A DNA stretch of 32,657 bases from Candidatus Zhuqueibacterota bacterium (GTDB lineage Bacteria > Zhuqueibacterota > Zhuqueibacteria > Zhuqueibacterales > Zhuqueibacteraceae): NCBI GenBank assembly GCA_022616415.1, contig JAKEEU010000142.1, forward strand, positions 1 to 32,657, given 5' to 3'. The position numbers and the translations under genes are program-made. Below the pieces are notes generated by a model. That model searched no databases, had not been told where the DNA came from, and was given only the letters and a program-made list of their open reading frames with translations. Numbering within the stretch: the stretch's first letter is position 1; each line of letters starts with the position of its first letter. Of the stretch, positions 15,652-22,778 are shown piece by piece.

Positions 15652-16311
15652 TCAAACCAGATTCCAACCATTTTCTCCCCACCGCCGCTCTTCCATCGTC
15701 AGCTTCGGGGCAAAATTCAGGTCGAGGTGCAAATGGATCGAGTCGTGCGACAACGTCAAGCGATGAAAGCCCTCGTCGATATTGGGTGCAATGCGAAACA
15801 GAAAGTGCTGTTTGCCAATTTCCAACGGCACCGGCGCCAGAACGTTTACTTTTTTTCTGATTTCCTCCAGAATATATTCCAAATCGAAGTGCAGCGATTT
15901 GCCCAAATTCGGAACGAAGCTTCTGTTCATCACCCTGACGATGAAATCTTTGACGAATCTCGGCGCCATCGGCAGCTCGACTTGCTTGATCGTCGCGTGC
16001 TGCAGCATCAGCTTTTGATCCGCCAGCACCGGCGTGCAAACCAAAACCAGACTGGTGCCGCCAAACTTGAATTCGCCGCCGGGATCCAAAACAATCCGGC
16101 CGGCCAGTTGCATGGCAATTTGCAACTGATTGCCGCCGGCATACTTGAAGGACAGCTTGGTGGCGCTGACGGGATCGGTCTGGTGTTGCGCGTACTTGAT
16201 GCGCTTGATGAATCTGATCTCTCCAGGCTCCAATTGAATGATGATTTTTTGGGGAACCGGTATTTCTTTGTAATCGAGTTTCAAGGAGACTTGAATGGAA
16301 GCTTCGTGCAT
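15652..16311 (-). CDS. Hypothetical beta-rich protein, possibly lipid-binding (TULIP/DUF4403-like)
   Basis: This 219-residue protein opens with MHEASIQVSLKLDYKEIPV and alternates hydrophobic strands (LQIAMQLAGRIVL, TSLVLVCTPVLADQKLML). An amphipathic helix follows (RFVKDFIVRVMNRSFVPNL), then a final strand region (SIHLHLDLNFAPKL). No signal peptide and no catalytic motif are visible. The strand pattern recalls lipid-binding TULIP-type proteins such as DUF4403, but that is a weak fold-level impression. The start is 4 bases after the stop of the acyltransferase gene, with AGGA overlapping the end of that gene, so the two are translated as one unit. A role in membrane lipid handling is inferred. 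Confidence 0.7.
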   Translation of the reverse strand: MHEASIQVSLKLDYKEIPVPQKIIIQLEPGEIRFIKRIKYAQHQTDPVSATKLSFKYAGGNQLQIAMQLAGRIVLDPGGEFKFGGTSLVLVCTPVLADQKLMLQHATIKQVELPMAPRFVKDFIVRVMNRSFVPNLGKSLHFDLEYILEEIRKKVNVLAPVPLEIGKQHFLFRIAPNIDEGFHRLTLSHDSIHLHLDLNFAPKLTMEERRWGENGWNLV

Positions 16312-16315
16312 GATG

Positions 16316-17440
16316 TCATTTCCTGTATCCGCGCCACAGAATGGGAAGCCAGCCGATGATCGGCAGAAAAAAGGCAAAATTCAGCGGGCGTTTTAGAAAA
16401 GTTTTGATGCCAGACAACAGTGTTAGCTCCCAATCACTGCCATCGTTTTCGCTGACGCGCCGCTCACATTCGGTAAACAACGATGGCCAGAAAAACGGCA
16501 AAAAATAAGGAAACTTTTTGGCGTTCTTGCGGCAGGCGGCGAAAAACTCTTTGGCGGCATAAGGCTCGGCGCCATGCTTGCTCACTGCCTCATTCAGCTC
16601 GGCTTGCATTTGCTGGCGCACCGCTTCGGTAAGATCACCCACCTCATGTTCAGTAATTTTCTCCAGAGGCTTGTCGATCATTTCGTAAGGCTTGATCCGT
16701 TTCCCCATCACATAAGTGAGCTTGGCGGGAAAGCCGAAATAAAAAAGCCAAGGTTGAAAAGGAATCAGCAACGTCATAAATCCCATCGGCAGAAATGGAA
16801 TGCCGACTTTATTCACCGTTTTGTTCAACGCTGTGGAGTTGTAAGCATAAGGATTGATATACTCGCCATTGACGGTGGCAAACGGAATAATGTCGGTTTT
16901 GTATTTCAGGCAGATGCGGATGAACGAGGTGGCGAATCTCTGCAACTGGTATTTTTTGTCGAAGCCTTTGCCGATGCCAGGCACCCCCTCCGGATAAACC
17001 AACAAGTTGGATTCCTCATAAAACATCATCGTTTCAAAATTCAAAGAGTTGGCTTCGACACTGCCGACGCGTTTCCAAAAATTTTGCAACAAGAACGGAT
17101 TCATCAAAGTGGATTGCGACAGCATCGGCGCGGACAACGGGCGCACCGCTTTGGCAAAATCATAGTGATTGCGCTTGAAGAGTTGCGCCGTGAAAACGAT
17201 GGCATCCCACGGGAAGGCCATGCCCGAATGGTTGCTGGCAAAGATCAACGGGCGCTTCGGATGGTTGCGTTCCGGAAGCGGGTCAAATCCGACAAATTCG
17301 GAGCGGAAATAACATTGGTCGAGCGGATCGAGCACATGCTTCACCAAATGCTCCGCAAAACGCGGATCCCAAAACTCGGTGTAGATCATTTGATTCTCTC
17401 GAATGAGAGAAGTCAACGTGGGTTCTGCCCAAGTGATCAT
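16316..17440 (-). CDS. Lysophospholipid acyltransferase (PlsC-like) family protein
   Basis: The protein (374 residues from ATG 17440) has acyltransferase block I as SNHSGMAFPWDA (His and Asp spaced as in atypical PlsC members) and block III as VYPEGVPGIGKGF. A hydrophobic segment GFMTLLIPFQPWLFYFGFP and a C-terminal hydrophobic anchor (FAFFLPIIGWLPIL) follow. It probably transfers an acyl group to a lysophospholipid or related alcohol at the inner membrane. The start is uncertain. ATG 17389 is preceded by a GAGAG sequence and would shorten the protein by 17 residues. An upstream in-frame extension to 17566 would run through the promoter region and is unlikely. It is co-transcribed with the next gene downstream and divergent from phaR. 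Confidence 0.8.
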   Translation of the reverse strand: MITWAEPTLTSLIRENQMIYTEFWDPRFAEHLVKHVLDPLDQCYFRSEFVGFDPLPERNHPKRPLIFASNHSGMAFPWDAIVFTAQLFKRNHYDFAKAVRPLSAPMLSQSTLMNPFLLQNFWKRVGSVEANSLNFETMMFYEESNLLVYPEGVPGIGKGFDKKYQLQRFATSFIRICLKYKTDIIPFATVNGEYINPYAYNSTALNKTVNKVGIPFLPMGFMTLLIPFQPWLFYFGFPAKLTYVMGKRIKPYEMIDKPLEKITEHEVGDLTEAVRQQMQAELNEAVSKHGAEPYAAKEFFAACRKNAKKFPYFLPFFWPSLFTECERRVSENDGSDWELTLLSGIKTFLKRPLNFAFFLPIIGWLPILWRGYRK

Positions 17441-17452
17441 CGGCGAGTTGTG

Positions 17453-17481
17453 CTTGATTTCAATGACGCAATGTGTTATAA
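17453..17481 (+). promoter_or_regulatory. phaR promoter P1 with operator-like box
   Basis: TTGATT (17453-17458), a 17-base spacer and TATAAT (17476-17481). The spacer contains ACGCA-A-TGTGT (17465-17475). Same layout and near-identical core as P2 at 17620-17648. Confidence 0.7.
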
Positions 17482-17598
17482 TAAAATCTATAAATTGGCC
17501 GAAGCGTAGCAGAAGATACAATAGTCGAGGCAAAAAATCAAGCAAAATTAAGCTAATAGTTTGCACCTTTCGGCCAGCAAACGAGCGTAAAATTTTTT

Positions 17599-17609
17599 AC
17601 GCACTGCGT
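17599..17609. promoter_or_regulatory. Perfect palindromic operator candidate ACGCACTGCGT
   Basis: Perfect 5-1-5 palindrome, centred 33 bases (about three helical turns) upstream of the similar box in P2. Likely binding site for an autoregulator such as the PhaR encoded just downstream. Confidence 0.55.
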
Positions 17610-17619
17610 CAAAAAAAGC

Positions 17620-17648
17620 TTGACTTTTATGACGCAGTGTGTTATATT
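17620..17648 (+). promoter_or_regulatory. phaR promoter P2 with operator-like box
   Basis: TTGACT (17620-17625), a 17-base spacer and TATATT (17643-17648). The spacer holds ACGCA-G-TGTGT (17632-17642). Transcription should begin near 17655, leaving only about 8 bases before the phaR ATG. Confidence 0.78.
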
Positions 17649-17662
17649 AGAAAGTAGAAAAT

Positions 17663-18118
17663 ATGAGCCGAATCATCAAACGCTACGAGAACCGCAAACT
17701 CTACGATACGGAAAATCGCCGCTACATCTCGTTGGAAGAGATTGCCGAGTTGATTCGAAACGGCGTAGAGGTGCAGGTCGTCGACAACACAAACGGTGAA
17801 GATATCACCACCCAAACCTTGACGCAGGTGATTTTCGAGGAGGGCAAGAAAGGGCGAAACCCGTTGTCAAAGGATTTGTTGCACAGCGTGATTCGTCTGG
17901 GCAGCGACTTCATCGATGGCGGGATACAACAGATGCGCCAGGGCTTGAACCTGTTGACGCCAAATGTCTTGAATAACATCTTCGGCGCCGCGTCGGCGGC
18001 AGATTCGGAAGCTCTCAAGCAGCTTCGCGAAAAAGTCGAGTCCCTGGAAGCCATCATCAAGGCGTTGATGAATCAGAAGCTCGAAGATCAACCGGATGAG
18101 ACGAAAGGAAACAAATAA
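17663..18118 (+). CDS. phaR: Polyhydroxyalkanoate synthesis regulator PhaR
   Basis: This 151-residue protein starts with the characteristic PHB_acc_N DNA-binding domain: RIIKRYENRKLYDTENRRYI and the helix SLEEIAELIRNG, to about residue 62. A PHB_acc region follows (KGRNPLSKDLLHSVIRLGSDF). The C-terminus is a predicted coiled coil (ALKQLREKVESLEAIIKAL). Family members bind PHA granules and repress phasin and their own gene. Here the two promoters and three operator-like boxes directly upstream fit autoregulation. No visible ribosome-binding site precedes the ATG, so translation from P2 would be nearly leaderless. A phasin gene follows after a terminator. No PHA synthase gene lies in the window. 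Confidence 0.9.
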   Translation: MSRIIKRYENRKLYDTENRRYISLEEIAELIRNGVEVQVVDNTNGEDITTQTLTQVIFEEGKKGRNPLSKDLLHSVIRLGSDFIDGGIQQMRQGLNLLTPNVLNNIFGAASAADSEALKQLREKVESLEAIIKALMNQKLEDQPDETKGNK

Positions 18119-18173
18119 GCCACCTTTGTATAACCTGAACTAAAAAAGATTATTGCTCGCGGAATGGAAATCT

Positions 18174-18200
18174 CACGGAATTTTTTCCGTGCCAATTTTT
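18174..18200 (+). terminator. Rho-independent terminator after phaR
   Basis: CACGGAA-TTTT-TTCCGTG (18174-18191) followed by CCAATTTTTTTT. Confidence 0.8.
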
Positions 18201-18240
18201 TTTGCTTTTTTTCACAGATTTAACTCTAAAGGAGTCTATC

Positions 18241-18711
18241 ATGACCACCGAAAAAACCACGATCGAAAAGGAGGTTGAGGAAAAGGGAACTCTCGAGCTG
18301 TTGCAAGAAGGACTCTCCAAAACCTCGCGCGAAATCTGGCTGGCCGGCCTCGGCGTTTTTGCCACCATCGACAGAGAAGGCACCAACCTGTTCAACAAAT
18401 TCGTGGCGAGAGGCCGCGAGTTGTCCGAAAGCGGCAAAGCGACAGTGAAGCAGAATGGTGAAGTGAAGCCCACTTACATCAGCGAGAAAGTCGATCAGAT
18501 TACCCACGACGTCGTTACGGGCGTGGGCAACGCTGCCGATTTTGTGCGCAAGCGGGTCTCCGGGCTGACCGAAGGCATTACTTACTCGACCCGCGATGAG
18601 ATCAAGCACTTAACCGAGAAAGTCGACAAGCTCACGGAGAGTGTGACTGCGCTCGTGCAAAAAATGGAAGAGAGCACCAAATCCACGAAGAAGGCGGCCA
18701 CTAACTTCTGA
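18241..18711 (+). CDS. Phasin family (PHA granule-associated) protein
   Basis: This 156-residue protein has the phasin (PhaF/PhaI-type) segment REIWLAGLGVFATIDREGTN followed by LFNKFVARGREL, then amphipathic helices and a C-terminal coiled-coil with heptads (HLTEKVDKLTESVTALVQKM), ending Lys/Thr-rich. Phasins coat PHA granules and control their number and size. The ATG at 18241 has a clear AAAGGAG eight bases upstream. The gene follows phaR in the same direction but is separated by a terminator, so it has its own promoter. No ACGCA-N-TGYGT box is visible upstream of it, so direct PhaR control through that box is not supported here. Confidence 0.88.
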   Translation: MTTEKTTIEKEVEEKGTLELLQEGLSKTSREIWLAGLGVFATIDREGTNLFNKFVARGRELSESGKATVKQNGEVKPTYISEKVDQITHDVVTGVGNAADFVRKRVSGLTEGITYSTRDEIKHLTEKVDKLTESVTALVQKMEESTKSTKKAATNF

Positions 18712-18750
18712 TCTCGTTTGTCCGCTGGGAATGAGGCCGTCGAAAATGCA

Positions 18751-18785
18751 CAGAAAAAGCTGTCACGCCACGACAGCTTTTTCTG
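18751..18785 (+). terminator. Rho-independent terminator after the phasin gene
   Basis: Perfect 14-bp arms CAGAAAAAGCTGTC and GACAGCTTTTTCTG with a 7-base loop, 40 bases after the stop codon. The symmetrical A- and T-runs would let it act in both directions. Confidence 0.8.
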
Positions 18786-18944
18786 TATTTCGAACACACA
18801 ACTCTAACGAGCCGGAACTCAACGGGCGTAGCCAAACAGGGAAAAGCTTTTTGTATCAGATTTGCCTAAAAATCCAGATGACGGCCTGTAGGCCAAAAAT
18901 AGAGAAAGTTTTTGTTTTTTAGAAAAAAGAATTATATTGTATTA

Positions 18945-19060
18945 GACCGCATCCCCACGTGTCGGCACGGACGCCGTCCGCATTAGGGACAGGACGACAC
19001 CTTGGTATCCGGGTGATTCGGTAAATCCCCGCGGGCGCAACCGGATACCTCTTGACCTAT
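18945..19060 (+). ncRNA. Candidate structured RNA leader upstream of the ABC1-family kinase gene
   Basis: GC-rich, with nested perfect helices: GTGTCG (18959-18964) with CGACAC (18995-19000) enclosing CGGAC-GCC-GTCCG (18968-18980), then GGTATCCGG (19004-19012) with CCGGATACC (19041-19049) enclosing GATT-CGGTA-AATC (19015-19027). The flanks are AT-rich. A weak promoter (TTGTTT 18912, TATTGT 18935) lies just upstream, so the element would be the transcript's 5' leader, ending about 17 bases before the kinase start. I cannot match it to a known riboswitch class. Confidence 0.5.
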
Positions 19061-19076
19061 AAAAAATAACTCATGG

Positions 19077-20828
19077 ATGATGGAAACGGTCAAGCTCTTC
19101 CAAACCGTCACGGCGGATGATCTCGCGCAAGCATCCGAAAAAGTACAGGAACTGCATCAAAGAACCGACGGCAAATATCATAACAAAACCAAGCGCGCCT
19201 TGTTGCCGCCGGCGTTTCGACGCCGTGTTCTCCATCGTTTTTTTCTGCTCTCTCGACATAGCATCGGGTTGCTCGCGGGAGCACACCTTGCCTATGTCAA
19301 CAGCCTGCCTCCCTACAAACGCAAATACTTCCACTCCCCCGGCGCCCGCGTGATGGCGCTGCTGGTGCGCCCGTTCGTCAAAAAAGAATTGCGCAATCTG
19401 CCTTTCGCCGTGCAGTTGCGCCGCCGCCTGGAGATGTTAGGGCCCACGTACATCAAGCTCGGCCAAATTATGGCGATTCGCGAAGATATTCTTCCCAAGC
19501 ACATCACCGACGAGTTGAAGCGCTTGCTGGATCGCCTGCCGGACGTGCCGTTCGAAATCATTCGCGAAATCATCGCTGAGAATCTCGGCGCTCCAGTTGA
19601 GAGGCTGTTTCGCGAAATTAATAAAACTCCCATCGGCTCCGCCTCTATTGCACAAACGCATCTCGCCACGACTCTAACCGGCGAAATGATCGCCATCAAA
19701 GTGATCAAGCCCGGCATTCGCGAGGCCATTCTTTCCGACATCAAGCTGCTGCAGCTCCTGGCCACGATATTGGAGTGGATCATTCCACGCTATCAGCCCA
19801 GGATGATCATCAACGAATTTTGCGCCTACACTGAAAAAGAGATCGATCTGACTTTTGAGGCCGACCATGCGGAAATTTTTGCCGCCAACTTCGCCGAAAA
19901 TCCCGACGTGGTCTTCCCCCGCATCCATCGCGGCATCAGCTCGCGCGACGTGCTCTGCATGGAATACTTCGACGGCATGAAGCCTACCGACCCCGGAATT
20001 TTTCAATTCACCCACGATGATTTGCAAAAGATCATCGACGTGGGCGCCGGCGCCATTATCAAAATGCTCTATGCCGACGGTTTTTTCCACGCCGACCTGC
20101 ACGCCGGCAATTTGATCGTTCTGCCCGGGCCGAAGGTCGGATTCATCGACGTCGGCATGGTCGGGCGCTTCGACGAAAAGATGAAGCTCAACATGCTGTA
20201 TTATTTTCATTCGCTGGTCAATGGCGCGGTGGAAAGCTCCGTTCAGTATCTGATGGCGATGGCGCGAATTGGCAAAAACGGCGACCCGCTGGGATTTAAA
20301 AGATCGGTTTCCGATTTGTTCCGGCGCTATCTTTTGCGCTCTGCCGCCGCGAATGGCAGCACCAGCCTCGCCCAGCTTATCCTCGAGTCGCTTGCCATCG
20401 GCGGAAAATATGGCATCTTTTTCCCCGTCGAAATGACATTGATGGTCAAAGCCTTGGTGACGTTCGAGGGGGTCGGGCTGATGCTCGATCCCAATCTCAA
20501 TATACCCGAGCTTTCACGCAAATACATTCGCGCCATTTATGGCGAGCATTATAATCCGGTTCACCTCTTCAAGCAATTCATGCGCGGCGTGCCGGAAATC
20601 GTCGATATCGTTGTGCGCCTGCCGGAACTGATTTCGGCAAGCTCGCGTTATTTGCAGCAGATGTTCAACACCCCGGCGCAGGAAAATCCTCTGCACGGCC
20701 TGCGCAGCGGCTTGATGGCCGGCGCTTGCATCATTGGCGGTGTCATTGCGTACGTTTATGGCGCGCATCCGCTGCTGTGGGCGGGGCTGTTTGCTTCGAG
20801 TATTATATTTTTCTTTTTTGGGAAGTAA
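19077..20828 (+). CDS. ABC1/AarF/UbiB-like atypical kinase
   Basis: This 583-residue protein shows the ABC1 family signatures: the KxGQ motif in TYIKLGQIMAIREDILP (around residue 127) and an Ala-loop-like PIGSASIAQTHLA. A lysine follows in AIKVIKPGI, then EKEIDLTFEADHAEIF, the catalytic-loop FFHADLHAGNL (around 338) and the metal-binding FIDVGMVGRFD. Two membrane segments close the protein (GACIIGGVIAYVYG and LLWAGLFASSIIFFFF). UbiB-type proteins are atypical ATPases/kinases that support ubiquinone synthesis or lipid distribution. No ubiquinone genes are nearby, so a lipid-homeostasis role beside the envelope genes is an inference. The ATG at 19077 or 19080 lacks a clear ribosome-binding site and is preceded by the structured leader. 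Confidence 0.9.
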   Translation: MMETVKLFQTVTADDLAQASEKVQELHQRTDGKYHNKTKRALLPPAFRRRVLHRFFLLSRHSIGLLAGAHLAYVNSLPPYKRKYFHSPGARVMALLVRPFVKKELRNLPFAVQLRRRLEMLGPTYIKLGQIMAIREDILPKHITDELKRLLDRLPDVPFEIIREIIAENLGAPVERLFREINKTPIGSASIAQTHLATTLTGEMIAIKVIKPGIREAILSDIKLLQLLATILEWIIPRYQPRMIINEFCAYTEKEIDLTFEADHAEIFAANFAENPDVVFPRIHRGISSRDVLCMEYFDGMKPTDPGIFQFTHDDLQKIIDVGAGAIIKMLYADGFFHADLHAGNLIVLPGPKVGFIDVGMVGRFDEKMKLNMLYYFHSLVNGAVESSVQYLMAMARIGKNGDPLGFKRSVSDLFRRYLLRSAAANGSTSLAQLILESLAIGGKYGIFFPVEMTLMVKALVTFEGVGLMLDPNLNIPELSRKYIRAIYGEHYNPVHLFKQFMRGVPEIVDIVVRLPELISASSRYLQQMFNTPAQENPLHGLRSGLMAGACIIGGVIAYVYGAHPLLWAGLFASSIIFFFFGK

Positions 20829-20884
20829 TGCGCTTCCAAATTTTTCGATGGGAAAAAATAGGGGGAAAGCAAAAACTAACGTCC

Positions 20885-21319
20885 TCATTGCTCTCGTCGG
20901 GAAGTAACAAAAGTGTCCAATTCCGACTTGAAGCGATGCCAAACTTCCGGAAGGTTTTGGGCTAGAGGCTGAAGGGGTGCTTCTTGCAAAAGAATGCCAT
21001 AGCCGTGCACAAAAAAGTGCCGAAAAGCGCGATACTCGTCTAGGGCTTCGGATAGTTCCTGTTGGATAATTCCCTGCTCCACGGCCAGCGTTAATAAATC
21101 TTTGTGAGAAGTAGTTGAATCCGGCAGAGGGATTTTCATATACTTCAAAACGCGCTTCAGCAGATTTTCTATGCCGCTGTAGCAATTGTGTAGACAGGTG
21201 GCAATAGCTGCCAGCTCGACGAACGTTCTTCTTTTGCGGCGCAGCACTTTGTCCAAAGCGCTCAAGGTATCTTCGATGCGTTCTTTTTCAGCAGCAATGT
21301 CTTGGAGAAGGTCATCCAT
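20885..21319 (-). CDS. hepT: HepT-like HEPN RNase toxin (type VII toxin-antitoxin)
   Basis: This 144-residue all-helical protein carries the HEPN active-site motif R-x4-H-x-Y as RHFFVHGY (about residues 94-101), preceded by LDEYRAF. These features, and the LLKRVLKYM segment, match HepT toxins. HepT is an RNase that is inactivated when its partner MntA AMPylates the tyrosine of this motif. The start codon overlaps the stop of mntA in the arrangement ATGGATGA, so the two genes are translationally coupled with antitoxin first, as usual for the family. Confidence 0.9.
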   Translation of the reverse strand: MDDLLQDIAAEKERIEDTLSALDKVLRRKRRTFVELAAIATCLHNCYSGIENLLKRVLKYMKIPLPDSTTSHKDLLTLAVEQGIIQQELSEALDEYRAFRHFFVHGYGILLQEAPLQPLAQNLPEVWHRFKSELDTFVTSRREQ

Positions 21320-21581
21320 AAATTCTGGCGCCTCTTTTTTCGACCAGTTCGTTAAAGATGGTCTTATGTGAAAGGTCTACTAAATCTACCGGTTTGGAAA
21401 GGTGCCGCAGCAACTCACCATAAAATTTGAAAAAAAAGGCTGGATTGATGCCCTTCACACCGAGATCGATATCGCGAGCCTGGGCCTCTGCATCTAATGA
21501 CGAGCCAAAAAGATAGATGGCAGACACATTATATTTTTGTGCGCACCGGATAATGACGGCTTTGTCGGATTCACTTAACAT
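21312..21581 (-). CDS. mntA: MntA-like nucleotidyltransferase antitoxin
   Basis: This 89-residue minimal nucleotidyltransferase has the motif G-S-x(10)-D-x-D as FGSSLDAEAQARDIDLGV and a third acidic residue in KPVDLVDL. It should AMPylate and neutralise the HEPN toxin encoded next. I chose the ATG at 21581, which gives the usual length for the family and has a GAGAG upstream. Longer in-frame starts would run into the divergent lipase gene. The gene is AT-richer than its neighbours, which suits a mobile toxin-antitoxin pair. Confidence 0.9.
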   Translation of the reverse strand: MLSESDKAVIIRCAQKYNVSAIYLFGSSLDAEAQARDIDLGVKGINPAFFFKFYGELLRHLSKPVDLVDLSHKTIFNELVEKRGARIYG

Positions 21582-21680
21582 ATATTTTCTCTCTACTTTT
21601 GCTGATTCAAAGCTACTGAACTTTTTCCCAAAAGTCAAGTCTGCCATTATTTGATATTGCAAATGATTAAGGCAAGCGCA

Positions 21681-22562
21681 ATGGCCACGAACAAAAACCA
21701 TCCGATTATTCTCGCCCACGGTATCACCAGACCTGATTATATCATCGACTTTATCAAACGGAAATTGAATGTAAAGGGTGTTAGTCTGGTTTCTGAAAAA
21801 TTTCATTATTTTAAAGGCATTGCCAGCTTTTTGCGGCACCACGGATTTGAAGTTTATCACACCAGCGTCAGCTTTGCCGCGGACGTCGAAACGCGCGCGC
21901 AGGATCTCACCAAAGAGATTAACAAAATTTTTGCCAACACCGGCCATCCAAAGGTGCACATCATCGGCCACAGCATGGGCGGCCTGGATGCGCGGCACAT
22001 GATCGTCAACCATGGCATGGCCTATAAAGTGGCCTCGCTGACGACCATCGGCACGCCGCACTTGGGCGCGAGCGTGGCGGATTGGTTCATCGCGATCGGC
22101 TTGGACAAAATCGTCGGCACCATCCGCAATGTGATCAATCTGGAAGGCTTTAAAAGCTTAACTACCAAGGTCTGCCGTGAATTCAATGATTTTGCCCGCG
22201 ACGCCGAAGCGGCCAACTCGGTCGTTTATCAAGTTTATGCGAGCGCCCAAAAACGCGAATTGACTTTCCGGCTCTTCCAGAAAACGTGGCAAATTACCTA
22301 CGACCATGAAGGTGACAACGAAGGCCTGGTGTCGGTGAAATCGCAGAGATGGGAAGACCGGTTGGTAGGAAAAAACGGCGCCGCCAAAATCATCAAACAA
22401 CATGACTTTCCCATGCCCGCCGATCACGTGAATCAAATGGGCTGGTGGCATTGGAATGGCGCGCAGTGGAATGCGCAGATTTTAAAAGAAAAAAAAGAAT
22501 TTGAAATGGCCATAAAAAATGTTTATTTGCAAATAGCACGAGAAGTCTCCGAAAGCATTTGA
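21681..22562 (+). CDS. Alpha/beta-hydrolase lipase
   Basis: This 293-residue protein begins with the oxyanion segment HPIILAHGITRPDY and has the nucleophile elbow GHSMGG with Ser98, followed by LTTIGTPHLGASVADW, typical of bacterial triacylglycerol lipases. The acid residue is probably in DHEGDNEGLVSVKS and the base His in PADHVNQMGWW. No signal peptide is seen, so it may act in the cytoplasm or be exported by other means. A PHA- or ester-hydrolysing role near phaR and the phasin gene is possible but unproven. The ATG at 21681 has AAGG eight bases upstream. An ATG at 21651 would add ten residues. The gene is divergent from mntA. Confidence 0.88.
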   Translation: MATNKNHPIILAHGITRPDYIIDFIKRKLNVKGVSLVSEKFHYFKGIASFLRHHGFEVYHTSVSFAADVETRAQDLTKEINKIFANTGHPKVHIIGHSMGGLDARHMIVNHGMAYKVASLTTIGTPHLGASVADWFIAIGLDKIVGTIRNVINLEGFKSLTTKVCREFNDFARDAEAANSVVYQVYASAQKRELTFRLFQKTWQITYDHEGDNEGLVSVKSQRWEDRLVGKNGAAKIIKQHDFPMPADHVNQMGWWHWNGAQWNAQILKEKKEFEMAIKNVYLQIAREVSESI

Positions 22563-22682
22563 AAAGTCCACGGCAAAGTTTTATTGCATCTGTTTCGTGT
22601 TGATGGGAGGCGCTTTTGTTTTTTTGATTACGCTGCGTCTGCGTTAGTTTCTTTAAAGTTCTTTGCAAGAAAGCAAAACTTT

Positions 22683-22747
22683 TTCCAACGGATTGAAAAA
22701 CCCAACTGATAATGCTTTTTCCGTTGGGTTCTTCTATCAGTTGGAAA
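22683..22747. repeat. Inverted repeat with two CCAACGGAT-type boxes per arm
   Basis: The left arm holds TTCCAACGGAT and ACCCAACTGAT; the right arm holds CCGTTGGGT and ATCAGTTGGAA. The two arms pair over about 28 positions with a few mismatches and almost no loop. Same family as 9-47 and 28634-28783. It lies between the lipase and patatin genes, and the interval 22563-22778 holds no supported gene. Confidence 0.65.
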
Positions 22748-22778
22748 TTCTTTAAACCTGTTTGTTAGCGACTAGTCC

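Noticed and set aside
16574..17509. Plus-strand open frame of 311 codons opposite the acyltransferase
   Set aside because: Antisense shadow with a His/Arg-rich translation and no motif.
19004..19049. tRNA or T-arm-like structure (GATTCGGTAAATC)
   Set aside because: No acceptor, D-arm or anticodon arm can be fitted around it.
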